Position numbers and translations under genes: made by a program
Assembly: GCF_900110245.1 (NCBI RefSeq)
Contig: NZ_FOCZ01000007.1
Location: 186,001-250,000, forward strand
Direction of reading: 5' to 3'
Source of the DNA: Niastella yeongjuensis
GTDB lineage: Bacteria > Bacteroidota > Bacteroidia > Chitinophagales > Chitinophagaceae
DNA: 64,000 bases
Notes under the pieces: generated by a model
Seen by the model: the letters and a program-made list of their open reading frames with translations, nothing else
Told to the model about the DNA's origin: nothing
Database searches by the model: none
Shown: one piece after another, positions 8,994 through 17,423 of the stretch
Position numbering within the stretch: position 1 is the first letter of the stretch
Layout: each line of letters begins with the position of its first letter

Positions 8994-10409
8994 ATGGAAT
9001 TCAAAATCTTATCCCATGCCGGTTTATTGGTAAGGAATAAACCCGGCAAATCTTTGATATGCGATCCCTGGTTAGTTGGCAGCAGTTACTGGCGCTCGTG
9101 GTGGAATTATCCACCGGTTAGTAAAGACCTTATCAACTCACTGCAACCCGATTTCATATACCTCACCCATATTCACTGGGACCACTTTCATGGTGACTCT
9201 TTAAAAAAGTTCAGACCCGATATTCCCATCATCATTCCCAAAGGGAATTACACCCGTATGAAGGATGACTTGTTTTACCTGGGTTACACCAATATCATAG
9301 AACTGAAACATGGCGAGCGCTTTCAAATAGCTGAACAGTTCTACATTACTTCCTATCAGTTCTGGATGTTCCTCGACAGTGCCCTGCTGATTGAATGCGA
9401 CGGCGTAAAACTGCTGAACCTGAACGACAGCAAACACATGGGACTTACGCTGAAACAAATAGTTCGCAAACACAAACCCATCGATTTTGTATTCAGAAGC
9501 CATAGCTCGGCCAATGAACGGTTATCGTACCAGATAGTTGATGAACCCAACGCCCCGGTTGATGACCTGGAGCGATACATAAAGGAGTTTGCACAAACCG
9601 CCAAAGCTACCAAAGCCAGGTTTGCTATACCGTTTGCCAGCAACCATTGTCATTTGCATAAAGACTCCTTTCATTTCAACCAATATATTCAACACCCTTT
9701 GTTAGTCGAGGACTACTTCAAACAACACCAGATCCAATCGCCCCAGGTAAAAGTGATGGTTTCGGGCGATAGCTGGTGTTCTGACAGCGGGTTTACCATC
9801 AGCGATAAAGACTGGTTCACCAACCGGTCGGCCCTGCTGGCTGAGTATTTACAGCAACAAAAAGACAGCCTGGAGAAATTCTATGCGCAGGAAAATAAAA
9901 CCGAGATCGATAAACAGGTAGTGGTAGCGTATTTTGAACAGTTTACGGCCACGCTGCCGTACTTTATCCGGCGCTACTTTAAAAAGGTGCATTTCACCTA
10001 TGTGCTTTCGGCTGGCGAAACCACCAAATACGTTTACCAGATAAACGTGCACCAGGGCAGGGTAGTGGAATTGCCACCCGATACGCCATTAGACCATGCC
10101 ACATACCCCATTCAAATACACACGACCGCCTTTATTTTTTTGCGTGGAATTGAATTCAGGATCTTCTCGCATATGTGTATTGGAAAACGCGTGTTCTATA
10201 AAGTCACGGCCAGTCAGAAAAAATATATGGAGGCGTTGAACCTGGTCTTCAACGCCTATGAGTATGACTTGTTACCCCTGCGCCGCATCTTTACCTGGCG
10301 ATCGGTAGAATCGTGGTCAATGCGATGGCGGGAAGTTGTATTGTACATGCAGCTGGCAAAAGACAAGCTGGTGTATGGGAAGCTGGATTTGGATAAATAT
10401 CTGAGATAG
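8994..10409 (+). CDS. Metallo-beta-lactamase-fold protein resembling the CMP-Neu5Ac hydroxylase C-terminal domain
   Basis: 471 residues from the ATG at 8994. The metal-binding signature THIHWDHFHG gives H59, H61, D63 and H64 of the HxHxDH motif. Flanking sequence (LICDPWLVGSSYWRSWWNYPP) resembles the metallo-beta-lactamase half of CMP-N-acetylneuraminate hydroxylase and UlaG-like hydrolases, but no Rieske iron-sulfur domain is present. The C-terminal 200 residues have no motif I recognise. Cytoplasmic, no signal peptide. Substrate unknown; a sugar-nucleotide or cell-surface role is only a guess from the family. The TAG stop is followed at once by heptamer repeats. Confidence 0.75.
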   Translation: MEFKILSHAGLLVRNKPGKSLICDPWLVGSSYWRSWWNYPPVSKDLINSLQPDFIYLTHIHWDHFHGDSLKKFRPDIPIIIPKGNYTRMKDDLFYLGYTNIIELKHGERFQIAEQFYITSYQFWMFLDSALLIECDGVKLLNLNDSKHMGLTLKQIVRKHKPIDFVFRSHSSANERLSYQIVDEPNAPVDDLERYIKEFAQTAKATKARFAIPFASNHCHLHKDSFHFNQYIQHPLLVEDYFKQHQIQSPQVKVMVSGDSWCSDSGFTISDKDWFTNRSALLAEYLQQQKDSLEKFYAQENKTEIDKQVVVAYFEQFTATLPYFIRRYFKKVHFTYVLSAGETTKYVYQINVHQGRVVELPPDTPLDHATYPIQIHTTAFIFLRGIEFRIFSHMCIGKRVFYKVTASQKKYMEALNLVFNAYEYDLLPLRRIFTWRSVESWSMRWREVVLYMQLAKDKLVYGKLDLDKYLR

Positions 10410-10502
10410 TTCAAAGTTTAAAGTTTAAAGTTGAAAGTTCAAAGTTGAAAGTTTAAAGCTCAAAGGCCTGGCCGATACTTTGAACTTTAAACATAAAACT
10501 TT
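10410..10502. repeat. Heptamer array (TTTAAAG/TTGAAAG family)
   Basis: At least eight consecutive 7-mers after the stop of the upstream gene: TTCAAAG, TTTAAAG twice, TTGAAAG, TTCAAAG, TTGAAAG, TTTAAAG, CTCAAAG; then the inverted form (TTTGAAC, TTTAAAC). The array runs into the stop codon of the convergent aspartate kinase, so two genes' ends are joined by it and a long hairpin can form. Confidence 0.8.
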
Positions 10503-11769
10503 AAACTGCTTTCAAAACTACCTGAACGGTCTCAGGCGTTTGTTGTAACAACTCTACCTTGGAACCCGCAACCATTTTCTGTAAGATAGCTTCGTTGTAA
10601 TGACGAATGGTAAGCAGGGTCAATCCTTTTTCCACCTGTACATCAAAAATATCGGAAGCGGCATGGGCCAGCTTTTCTAATTTTTCTGCATGATTGTCTA
10701 AACAGATCTGAATAGAAACCGCACCGGTTTGCATGAGGTTCGGTTTTATTTTTATATCGGCCAGTAACTGGTACAGCTCTGCCACCGGTTTCTCACCAAC
10801 AAACGAAAAGTCTTTTGAATGCAGCTGTATCAGGGCCTGGTTTTGTTTCAGTACAACAATGGGCGGTAAACCTTTCAGGCTTTTATTATGGATAACCGTG
10901 CCGGCGAGGTCTTTATCGAGAAAGCATTTTACATACAGGGGAATGCCTTTATTCTGCAGGGGCTTGATGGTTTTGGGGTGAATCACCTGTGCACCATAAT
11001 AAGCCATCTCTATCACTTCGTCGTAATTCAGTTCACGCAGCAACTGGGCGTCGCTGAACTCCTTGGGGTCGGCACTCATTACACCTTCCACATCTTTCCA
11101 GATGTATTGTCCGGATGCATTCAGCAGGTTCGCAAATACCGCCGCGGTATAGTCACTGCCTTCCCGGCCCAGGGTGGTGCTTTCATTTTCATCGGTAGAA
11201 CCGATAAAGCCCTGGGTTACGATCGCCTTGTATTCTTTCAAGAGGGGTGTAACCAGGTTCTCCACTCTTTCACTGGTAAAACGCCAGTCGATATTGGCAT
11301 CGCGGAAATTATCATCGGTGCGAATGATGTCCCGCACATCTACCCAATGGTTTGCAAAACCGATTTCGTTAAGGTAAGCGCTTACGATAACGGTCGATAA
11401 CAATTCGCCGATACACACTACCTGGTCGTAATAATAATCGAATTCCTGCACTGGTTTATCGTGCAACAGCCATTCTACTTCTGTAAAAAAATTAACAAGT
11501 TGATCCAACGCTTCATTGTAGGTGGTAACCAGCAAAAATTTGGCAATGGTAAGGTGATTTTGTTTGATGGCCTCAAACAACTGTAAAGCTTCTTCTTTTT
11601 TGCCGGCATAAAATGATTCGGCTACTTTCTCCAGGGCATTGGTGGTTTTACCCATTGCCGAAATAACAATAAGCAATTCCTCATCCTGGTATGATTTTAA
11701 TATATGTCCTACCTGCTGGATTCTTTCCGTACTGTTAACACTGGCGCCGCCGAATTTGAAAACCTTCAT
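10501..11769 (-). CDS. Aspartate kinase (monofunctional)
   Basis: A 422-residue enzyme that phosphorylates L-aspartate, the first step of the lysine/threonine/methionine pathway. The N-terminus MKVFKFGGASV is the class signature; the kinase core contains QGFIGS and TTLGREGSDYTAAVFA. A catalytic domain (about 1-290) is followed by ACT-type regulatory region(s) (about 295-420), which in this family bind Lys or Thr as feedback inhibitors. No homoserine dehydrogenase domain is fused. A perfect -7 box (TACATTTG) lies 45 nt before the start. The gene is divergent from fbp, and its TAA stop is formed inside a TTTAAAG heptamer tract. Confidence 0.95.
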   Translation of the reverse strand: MKVFKFGGASVNSTERIQQVGHILKSYQDEELLIVISAMGKTTNALEKVAESFYAGKKEEALQLFEAIKQNHLTIAKFLLVTTYNEALDQLVNFFTEVEWLLHDKPVQEFDYYYDQVVCIGELLSTVIVSAYLNEIGFANHWVDVRDIIRTDDNFRDANIDWRFTSERVENLVTPLLKEYKAIVTQGFIGSTDENESTTLGREGSDYTAAVFANLLNASGQYIWKDVEGVMSADPKEFSDAQLLRELNYDEVIEMAYYGAQVIHPKTIKPLQNKGIPLYVKCFLDKDLAGTVIHNKSLKGLPPIVVLKQNQALIQLHSKDFSFVGEKPVAELYQLLADIKIKPNLMQTGAVSIQICLDNHAEKLEKLAHAASDIFDVQVEKGLTLLTIRHYNEAILQKMVAGSKVELLQQTPETVQVVLKAV

Positions 11770-11813
11770 ACTTGTTTAATTAAGGTAACGATTGATAAGT
11801 GTGCAAATGTAAT

Positions 11814-11821
11814 GAAAGAAG
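11814..11821 (-). promoter_or_regulatory. -7 box (TACATTTG) for aspartate kinase
   Basis: Exact TAnnTTTG match on the minus strand, giving a predicted 5' UTR of about 35-40 nt. It is 30 bp from the oppositely oriented fbp box, so the two promoters overlap. Confidence 0.6.
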
Positions 11822-11851
11822 CGGGAGGAAGGAAGTTACATCGGTTTTACC

Positions 11852-11859
11852 TACCTTCG
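11852..11859 (+). promoter_or_regulatory. -7 box (TACCTTCG) for fructose-1,6-bisphosphatase
   Basis: Seven of eight match to TAnnTTTG, 36 nt before the ATG at 11896. Confidence 0.5.
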
Positions 11860-11895
11860 CCAGCTAACAACTGTTAACCAAACAACAGAGCCAAT

Positions 11896-12918
11896 ATGAC
11901 CACTATTAACAGAAATGTATCAACCCTGGACGAGTTTACTATTCAGCAATTACGGGACTTTCCCCATGCCACCGGCGAACTGAGTGGTCTGTTACGCGAT
12001 ATTGGCCTGGCCGCCAAGCGGGTAAACGTAGAGGTAAATAAAGCCGGACTGGTAGACATTCTGGGTGAAGCAGGAACTATTAATGTACAGGGGGAAGATG
12101 TAAAAAAGCTGGATGTTTTTGCCAACAACCAGTTTACCGGGGTATTGCAGCATGGGATCAGCTGTGCCGGTATTGCCAGTGAAGAGCTGGATGATTATGT
12201 AGCTTTTAACGATGCAGTAAGCAGGAACTCGAAATATGTTTGCCTGTACGATCCGCTGGATGGTAGTGGTAATATCGATGTGAATGTGTCTATCGGTACC
12301 ATTTTCAGCGTGTATCGCCGGGTAAGTGAAATTGGCACTGTGGCCACTGCCGCAGATTTTCTGCAACCAGGCAGAAAACAGGTGGCTGCTGGTTACATTA
12401 TTTATGGCAGCTCCACCATGCTGGTGTATGCTACCCGCCGTGGGGTAAATGGGTTTACGCTCGATCCTTCCATTGGCGAATTTTGTTTAAGTCATCCGAA
12501 TATCAAATGTCCTGAGTTTGGGAAGATCTACTCAGTGAATCATGGTAATTTCTTTCAGTACGATCCCGCCGTTCAGAAGTACATCGACATTTGCCAGAAA
12601 AAGAACAAGGATACCGGTGGCCCGTATACGCAACGTTATATAGGCAGCATGGTAGCCGATGTGCACCGCAATTTGATCAAAGGCGGCATCTTCATGTATC
12701 CCGGCACCATTGATAAACCCAAGGGCAAACTGCGGTTGCTGTATGAGTGCAATCCGTTTGCATTTATTGCCGAAGTGGCCGGAGGCCGTGCTACCAATGG
12801 CAAGGATAGAATACTGGATGTTGAACCTACCGAACTGCACCAGCGCAGCCCCATGTTTATCGGCAGCCGGGGAATGATGGATGAGCTGGAGGAATGTCTG
12901 GGTTTGAAGAAGCCATAA
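11896..12918 (+). CDS. fbp: Fructose-1,6-bisphosphatase, class I
   Basis: A 340-residue class I FBPase, hydrolysing fructose 1,6-bisphosphate to fructose 6-phosphate in gluconeogenesis. The metal/active-site loop [20 protein letters not shown] is intact, as are the substrate-site segments [14 protein letters not shown] and [20 protein letters not shown]. Length matches the bacterial/plant class I enzyme. Cytoplasmic. It is transcribed alone from its own promoter, divergent from aspartate kinase, and ends at a strong hairpin. Nothing looks degenerate. Confidence 0.97.
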   Translation: MTTINRNVSTLDEFTIQQLRDFPHATGELSGLLRDIGLAAKRVNVEVNKAGLVDILGEAGTINVQGEDVKKLDVFANNQFTGVLQHGISCAGIASEELDDYVAFNDAVSRNSKYVCLYDPLDGSGNIDVNVSIGTIFSVYRRVSEIGTVATAADFLQPGRKQVAAGYIIYGSSTMLVYATRRGVNGFTLDPSIGEFCLSHPNIKCPEFGKIYSVNHGNFFQYDPAVQKYIDICQKKNKDTGGPYTQRYIGSMVADVHRNLIKGGIFMYPGTIDKPKGKLRLLYECNPFAFIAEVAGGRATNGKDRILDVEPTELHQRSPMFIGSRGMMDELEECLGLKKP

Positions 12919-12935
12919 GCAAATACAAAATACAA

Positions 12936-12982
12936 AGTAAAAAGCCTAAAGTAGCACCGGTGTTGCTTTAGGCTTTTACTTT
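12936..12982 (+). terminator. fbp terminator
   Basis: Long hairpin: AGTAAAAAGCCTAAAG pairs with CTTTAGGCTTTTACT with one bulge, and the loop contains a smaller palindrome (CACCGGTG). It merges into heptamers (TTCTGCC) and the 71-bp element. Confidence 0.75.
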
Positions 12983-12987
12983 CTGCC

Positions 12988-13058
12988 TTCTGCTTCGCCC
13001 GCCGACTGCGTACTGCCGAAGCCTTAGCGTAGGCGTAAGCCTTGGCGTAGGAGGGCCT
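12988..13058 (-). repeat. 71-bp dispersed element, copy 1
   Basis: From 12988 (TTCTGCTTCGCCCGCC...) to 13058 (...GAGGGCCT). It matches the reverse complement of 15291-15361 with a single mismatch by my reading. The core GCTTACGCCTACGCTAAGG also recurs, slightly changed, at 31295-31341. No coding potential. Confidence 0.85.
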
Positions 13059-13104
13059 TCTGCCTTTTCCCCATTGCCTGCTGCCTACTGCCCATTGCCT
13101 TTCA
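13056..13104 (+). repeat. Heptamer array (CTGCCTA/CCATTGC family)
   Basis: TTCTGCC, then CATTGCC, TGCTGCC, TACTGCC, CATTGCC in 7-bp steps, ending about 45 bp before the CAP-protein start. Confidence 0.65.
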
Positions 13105-13148
13105 AATCTGGTATAGAATATGCATTTCTGAATCAAAGCCTACAGGAT

Positions 13149-13745
13149 ATGTGCAGATTCGTTTTTCTATTCATTAGTATTTTTTTAACAATAGCAGGTT
13201 GTAAATCCTCAAAATCAACAACAACCAGTTACTCTGCTTATAGCAGCAGTGGAGGAGCTATACCCAAAACGGTTCCCAAAACCACCAGTACAAAACCCGC
13301 CGAGGTTGCTACTGCCGAAAAGAAAGTGGTGGTAACGCCTGCCACGCCGGTTGTGGAAGCCAACGTGGCGCCCGGACTGGAACGGGACATTCTTGGACTG
13401 GTAAACGATTACCGCAAAACAAAAAAACTGCCACCGCTGGCAAACAATCCCGCCATGGAATACCAGGCCCGCCGCCATAGTATGGATATGGGTACGCACC
13501 GGGTTCCGTTTGGCCACCAGGGCTTTCCCTTTCGAATGAAGTATGTTATGGAGAAAGTACCCGGTTCAGCCACGGTTGCCGAAAATATAGCTTATGGTAA
13601 CCTGTCGGCCCAGGCTGTAGTAAGCGGCTGGATCAACAGCCCCGAGCACCGCAAGAATATGGAAGGAAATTACAAGTATACAGGGATAGGTGTTACGCGT
13701 AATATGCAGAATCAGTTATACTTTACGCAAATGTTTGCGAAATAA
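13149..13745 (+). CDS. CAP/SCP-domain lipoprotein
   Basis: 198 residues from the ATG at 13149. The open frame extends 25 codons upstream, but only through repeat-derived sequence. The signal ends in a lipobox (TIAGC, Cys at about 18) followed by KSSKS; a Ser/Thr/Lys-rich linker (about 20-75) leads to a CAP (SCP/PR-1) domain. CAP hallmarks are LVNDYRKTKKLPPL, an ENIAYG segment and SGWINSPEHRKNME, which together supply the conserved His/Glu cluster. Bacterial CAP proteins are extracytoplasmic; most have no proven activity. Monocistronic between repeats. Confidence 0.85.
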   Translation: MCRFVFLFISIFLTIAGCKSSKSTTTSYSAYSSSGGAIPKTVPKTTSTKPAEVATAEKKVVVTPATPVVEANVAPGLERDILGLVNDYRKTKKLPPLANNPAMEYQARRHSMDMGTHRVPFGHQGFPFRMKYVMEKVPGSATVAENIAYGNLSAQAVVSGWINSPEHRKNMEGNYKYTGIGVTRNMQNQLYFTQMFAK

Positions 13746-13878
13746 AACAGAAGTAAAAAGTATGAGGTCAGAATTAGGAAGCGTTTCAGGCTTTTGGCCT
13801 CGCTTCCGATCTTCATCCTCAAACTTCGTACTTCATATTTCTTACCTCTTACTTCGTACCTCTTACTTCAGCCTCTTA
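13746..13878. repeat. Heptamer inverted array (TTACTTC/TTACCTC family)
   Basis: The left arm holds GAAGTAAAAAGTATGAGG; the right arm is 7-mers TTACCTC, TTACTTC, GTACCTC, TTACTTC. The inner part has AGGAAGCG / CGCTTCC around TTTTGGCC. The whole can fold as one long interrupted hairpin after the CAP gene. Confidence 0.6.
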
Positions 13879-13985
13879 TGAACCAATAAGTAACACCATA
13901 CAAACTGGCCCCCCTGATATTCTGAATCCGGCCCCTCAGTATCAAACTTTCGGGCTATCTTGTGCACCAAATTCAGGAATAGTAC

Positions 13986-14747
13986 ATGAGCAAGGTGATC
14001 ATTTCCGTAAAAGACCTCATCAAAAATTATGGCAGTTTCGAGGCAGTAAAGGGCATCAGCTTCGAAGTGAATGAAGGAGAAATATTTGGGTTGCTCGGTC
14101 CCAACGGCGCCGGAAAATCTACCACCCTCGAGATCATAGAAACGCTGCGCGAAAAAACAAGCGGGGAAGTATGGGTCAATGGATTTAATCTCGATAAAGA
14201 TCCCAATTCCATTAAAGCAGTGATTGGCGTTCAATTACAAACATCGGGTTTTTATCCCGGGTTGAACCTGTTGGAACTGATCGATCTGTTTGCCGGACTG
14301 TACAACCGGAAGGTGAATGCACACGAGCTGTTGAAAATGGTGAACCTGGAAGACAAGGCCAAAAACAAATACAAAGACATGAGTGGCGGCCAGAAACAAC
14401 GTTTTTCCATTGCCACCACACTCATCAACGATCCCAAGATCATTTTCCTGGATGAACCCACTACCGGCCTCGATCCGCAGGCCCGCCGTAACTTGTGGGA
14501 CCTCATACAATCGATCCGTGCAAAAGGCACTACTGTTATTATCACTACCCATTATATGGACGAGGCCGAGGTGTTGTGCGACCGGATCGCCATCATCGAT
14601 TCCGGTAAGATCATAGCCCTGGCTACACCCGATAAACTGATCGACGACCTGGTTGCTACCGGTTTTGAACGACCCAAAGAAGTGAAGAAGGCGAACCTGG
14701 AAGATGTGTTCATTCACCTGACCGGTCACAATTTAAGAGAAGAGTAA
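13986..14747 (+). CDS. ABC transporter ATP-binding protein, ABC-2 type, without a permease gene
   Basis: A 253-residue ATPase with all motifs: Walker A GPNGAGKSTT, Q-loop around VQLQTSGFY, signature MSGGQKQRFSIA, Walker B IIFLDEPTTGLD and H-loop ITTHYMDEAE. The C-terminal LEDVFIHLTGH is typical of ATPases partnered with ABC-2 permeases (drug, polysaccharide or NatAB-like export). No permease lies on either side: the next gene, 17 bp downstream, is a YfiT-like enzyme. The permease may be elsewhere in the genome. Confidence 0.9.
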   Translation: MSKVIISVKDLIKNYGSFEAVKGISFEVNEGEIFGLLGPNGAGKSTTLEIIETLREKTSGEVWVNGFNLDKDPNSIKAVIGVQLQTSGFYPGLNLLELIDLFAGLYNRKVNAHELLKMVNLEDKAKNKYKDMSGGQKQRFSIATTLINDPKIIFLDEPTTGLDPQARRNLWDLIQSIRAKGTTVIITTHYMDEAEVLCDRIAIIDSGKIIALATPDKLIDDLVATGFERPKEVKKANLEDVFIHLTGHNLREE

Positions 14748-14764
14748 ATTCAAAACTTTATACT

Positions 14765-15286
14765 ATGGACTTACGTTATCCCATCGGTAAATACGAACCA
14801 CAACCGTTTTCCGACAAACAGAAACGCGAATGGCTGCAGGATATTCAGTTCCTGCCGGGCATGCTTGAAGCCGCCATCGAAAACCTGGATGAAAAACAAC
14901 TGAACACACCTTACCGCGAGGGCGGCTGGAATGTAAAACAGGTAGTGCACCATGTGGCCGACAGCCATATGAATGCCTATATCCGGTTTAAACTGGGGTT
15001 AACGGAAAACAATCCAACTATAAGACCGTACGAAGAATCTTTATGGGCCGAATTGAACGATGTAAAAGCAGTGCCCATCAATATTTCCATCACGCTGTTA
15101 TATGCCTTACATACCCGCTGGCATTCAGCCTTGCTGAACCTGCCCGCAGAAGCCTGGAACCGGACGGTATTCCATCCGGAAGCCAAAAAAGAAATGACGC
15201 TGTATTACCTGTTGGGCAGTTATGCCTGGCATGGCCGTCATCACGTAGCGCATATTACTTCGTTACGGGAACGGATGAGATGGTAG
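14765..15286 (+). CDS. YfiT-like DinB-fold metal-dependent protein
   Basis: 173 residues, beginning MDLRYPIGKY like Bacillus YfiT (BstA). The DinB four-helix fold normally binds one metal through three His; here these are probably the second His of VVHHVADSH and the two in YAWHGRHHVAH. YfiT relatives are bacillithiol S-transferases or uncharacterised hydrolases. It sits 17 bp after the ABC ATPase and is likely co-transcribed, which would fit a detoxification role, though that link is inference. The 71-bp element begins 5 bp after its stop. Confidence 0.85.
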   Translation: MDLRYPIGKYEPQPFSDKQKREWLQDIQFLPGMLEAAIENLDEKQLNTPYREGGWNVKQVVHHVADSHMNAYIRFKLGLTENNPTIRPYEESLWAELNDVKAVPINISITLLYALHTRWHSALLNLPAEAWNRTVFHPEAKKEMTLYYLLGSYAWHGRHHVAHITSLRERMRW

Positions 15287-15290
15287 AAAT

Positions 15291-15361
15291 AGGCCCTCCT
15301 ACGCCAAGGCTTACGCCTACGCTAAGGCTTCGGCAGTACGCAGTCGGCGGGCGACGCAGAA
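15291..15361 (+). repeat. 71-bp dispersed element, copy 2 (inverted relative to copy 1)
   Basis: Starts AGGCCCTCCTACGCC and ends GGGCGACGCAGAA. With copy 1 it brackets the CAP, ABC ATPase and YfiT genes as an inverted repeat about 2.2 kb apart. Such placement permits inversion by homologous recombination, though 71 bp is short. Confidence 0.85.
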
Positions 15362-15398
15362 GGCATAGATGAGTTCAACTCACGAATAAAACAACGTA

Positions 15399-15956
15399 AT
15401 GAGAGACCTGAAGTGGAAGACGTTAAAGTCAGAGTATTTGTTTAAAGATATGTGGTTTACGGTGCGGAAGGATACCTGTGAAAGACCGGATGGTAAACTG
15501 GTTACGCCGTATTATGTGTATGAATTTCCTACCTGGGTAACGGCGGTAGCGCTCACTGAAGATGGAAAGATCATTCTGGAACGACAATACCGACAGGGAC
15601 TGGGCGAAACGCATTTGGAAATTCCCGGTGGCTGTGTAGATGATACGGATAAAAATTATGAAGAAGCCATTGCCCGCGAACTGCTGGAAGAAACGGGTTA
15701 TGCATTCACGCACTACGAATACCTGGGTAAAACGAGTGCCAACCCATCCACCAACAACAACTGGATGCACATGTACCTGGCAACCGGTGGTAAAAAAGTA
15801 AAGGACCAGGAGTTTGATGACAACGAAGACATCGACATTCACCTGGTATCGATGGAGGAATTAAAACAATTGTTACGCGATAACCAGATTGTTCAGAGTA
15901 TGCACGTAACTGCTATAATGTATGCGTTGAGTAAGTTAGGTGAATTGCGTTTTTAA
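15399..15956 (+). CDS. NUDIX hydrolase (ADP-ribose pyrophosphatase-like)
   Basis: A 185-residue NUDIX enzyme. The Nudix box begins at GGCVDDTDKNYEEA and ends ARELLEETGY, holding the metal-binding REx2EE core. Compared with the consensus GX5EX7REUXEEXGU, the first part is one residue longer and Asp replaces Glu, so metal geometry may differ slightly. The fold before the box (VYEFPTWVTAVALTEDGKIILERQYR) is like ADP-ribose/NDP-sugar pyrophosphatases. Cytoplasmic and monocistronic; the true substrate cannot be told from sequence alone. Confidence 0.9.
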   Translation: MRDLKWKTLKSEYLFKDMWFTVRKDTCERPDGKLVTPYYVYEFPTWVTAVALTEDGKIILERQYRQGLGETHLEIPGGCVDDTDKNYEEAIARELLEETGYAFTHYEYLGKTSANPSTNNNWMHMYLATGGKKVKDQEFDDNEDIDIHLVSMEELKQLLRDNQIVQSMHVTAIMYALSKLGELRF

Positions 15957-15977
15957 TTAACATCGCCTGAAGAACAG

Positions 15978-16026
15978 GCTGAAGTAGGAGGTAGGAAGTA
16001 CGACAATCGCGAATTTCTTACCTCTT
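15978..16026. repeat. Inverted heptamer array between NUDIX gene and folC
   Basis: GAAGTAGGAGGTAGGAAGTA pairs imperfectly with TTACCTCTTACTTCCTACTTC across about 9 bp. It is a hairpin between convergent genes and could terminate both. Confidence 0.65.
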
Positions 16027-16042
16027 ACTTCCTACTTCGACC

Positions 16043-17332
16043 TTATAAGTTCACTTCCCCAACCACAAACACACTTCCACACACCAGGATCATATCCTTC
16101 TTCTCAGCCCGGTGCATCGCTTCTTTCACCGCGGTATTTACATCCTCATAGGCATGGCCATTTAACCCAACAGCATGGGCTCTGGCGGCCAGTTCATTTT
16201 CGGGTAATGCGCGGGGTATTTGTGCGCGGGTAAAATAATAGGTTGCTTCTTTGGGTAATAAAGTCAACACTTTTTCAACTTCCTTATCTTTTACCAGTCC
16301 GATCACAATGTGCAGGTGCTGGTAATCGCTTAGTTCAATCTGTGCAGTGATCTGTTTGATGCCATCTTCATTATGACCCACATCGAGCACCACTACCGGA
16401 TTGGTATGGATCACTTCCCAACGGCCATGCAAACCGGTCAATTTCTTTACCTGGCGCAGGGCCTGTTGAATATGTGCTTCTGTAATTTTATAGCCTGCTT
16501 TTTGTAAATGATATATTACCTCCAGTACGGTAATGCAGTTCTTGGTTTGATAAAAGCCGGGCAGGTCAAGCTGATACGAATTGCGTACATCGGTGGCGGA
16601 GGTGGCTACCTGCAGTACCAGTTGATGGTGGTCATATTTCCATTCGGCCACATAGCGCTGGGTATCGGCAAAAAACAGCGGCGCCTGTTTTTCAAGGGCT
16701 ACCTGTTCAAACACCTGCTTTGTTGCTTCGTCGGTTTCACCGATCACTACAGGAATTTCCGGTTTAATAATACCGGCTTTTTCATAAGCGATGGCGCTCA
16801 GTGTATCACCCAGCAGGTTCATATGGTCCCAGCCAATATTGGTAATAACCGAGATCTCCGGAATAACTACATTGGTAGAATCGAGGCGGCCACCCAGTCC
16901 GGTTTCAATCACTGCAATATCCACTCCTTCGCGTACAAAGTATTCAAAGGCCATGGCTACGGTGATCTCAAAGAAGGAGGGTTCTATTTCATCGATCGCA
17001 GGTTGAATGCGTTCCACAAAATCAACCACAAAGTCTTTGTCGATCATTTCACCATTTACGCGGAACCGCTCCCTGAAATCGCGCAGGTGCGGGGAAGTAT
17101 ATAAGCCGGTTTTATAACCTGCTGTTTGCAGCACGGCTGCCAGCATATGACTGGTAGATCCTTTACCATTGGTTCCGGCAATATGAATGGATTTGAATTT
17201 AGTTTGCGGATTGCCTAAATATTCACAAAGCCGAAGGGTATTGGTAAGGTCCTTTTTATAGGCAGCTGCGCCTATGCGGCTGAACATTGGCAGCCGGGTA
17301 AACAAATAGTTCGTCGCTTGCTCGTAGTTCAT
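16043..17332 (-). CDS. folC: Dihydrofolate synthase / folylpolyglutamate synthase
   Basis: A 429-residue Mur-ligase-family enzyme that adds Glu to dihydropteroate and then to reduced folates. The ATP loop IAGTNGKGSTSHML is near residue 50, the folate/Omega-loop region YTSPHLRDFRERFRVNG follows, then DIAVIETGLGGRLDSTN and NIGWDHMNLLGDT, all typical of FolC. The C-terminal domain has VLDVGHNEDGI. Length is normal. A perfect -7 box (TAGCTTTG) sits 17 nt upstream of the start. Monocistronic and cytoplasmic. Confidence 0.96.
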   Translation of the reverse strand: MNYEQATNYLFTRLPMFSRIGAAAYKKDLTNTLRLCEYLGNPQTKFKSIHIAGTNGKGSTSHMLAAVLQTAGYKTGLYTSPHLRDFRERFRVNGEMIDKDFVVDFVERIQPAIDEIEPSFFEITVAMAFEYFVREGVDIAVIETGLGGRLDSTNVVIPEISVITNIGWDHMNLLGDTLSAIAYEKAGIIKPEIPVVIGETDEATKQVFEQVALEKQAPLFFADTQRYVAEWKYDHHQLVLQVATSATDVRNSYQLDLPGFYQTKNCITVLEVIYHLQKAGYKITEAHIQQALRQVKKLTGLHGRWEVIHTNPVVVLDVGHNEDGIKQITAQIELSDYQHLHIVIGLVKDKEVEKVLTLLPKEATYYFTRAQIPRALPENELAARAHAVGLNGHAYEDVNTAVKEAMHRAEKKDMILVCGSVFVVGEVNL

Positions 17333-17349
17333 CGGTATAATTAGGCCGA

Positions 17350-17357
17350 CAAAGCTA
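17350..17357 (-). promoter_or_regulatory. -7 box (TAGCTTTG) for folC
   Basis: Exact TAnnTTTG match, 17 nt before the folC ATG, so a 5' UTR of only about 10 nt is predicted. Confidence 0.6.
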
Positions 17358-17363
17358 AAAGAA

Positions 17364-17402
17364 AAGTCCGAAAGAAATTAATAGTACATTTCTTTCGGAC
17401 TT
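17364..17402 (-). terminator. Terminator of the TonB-like gene
   Basis: Perfect 15-bp stem AAGTCCGAAAGAAAT / ATTTCTTTCGGACTT with a 9-nt loop. Read on the minus strand it is followed by TTCTTTTAG. It lies 21 bp after the TonB-like stop and just upstream of the folC promoter. Confidence 0.85.
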
Positions 17403-17423
17403 CGTATATAAAGGATTAGTAAG

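Noticed and set aside
13074-13148. Upstream extension of the CAP lipoprotein gene
   Set aside because: The extra 25 codons start in a heptamer array and would bury the lipoprotein signal.
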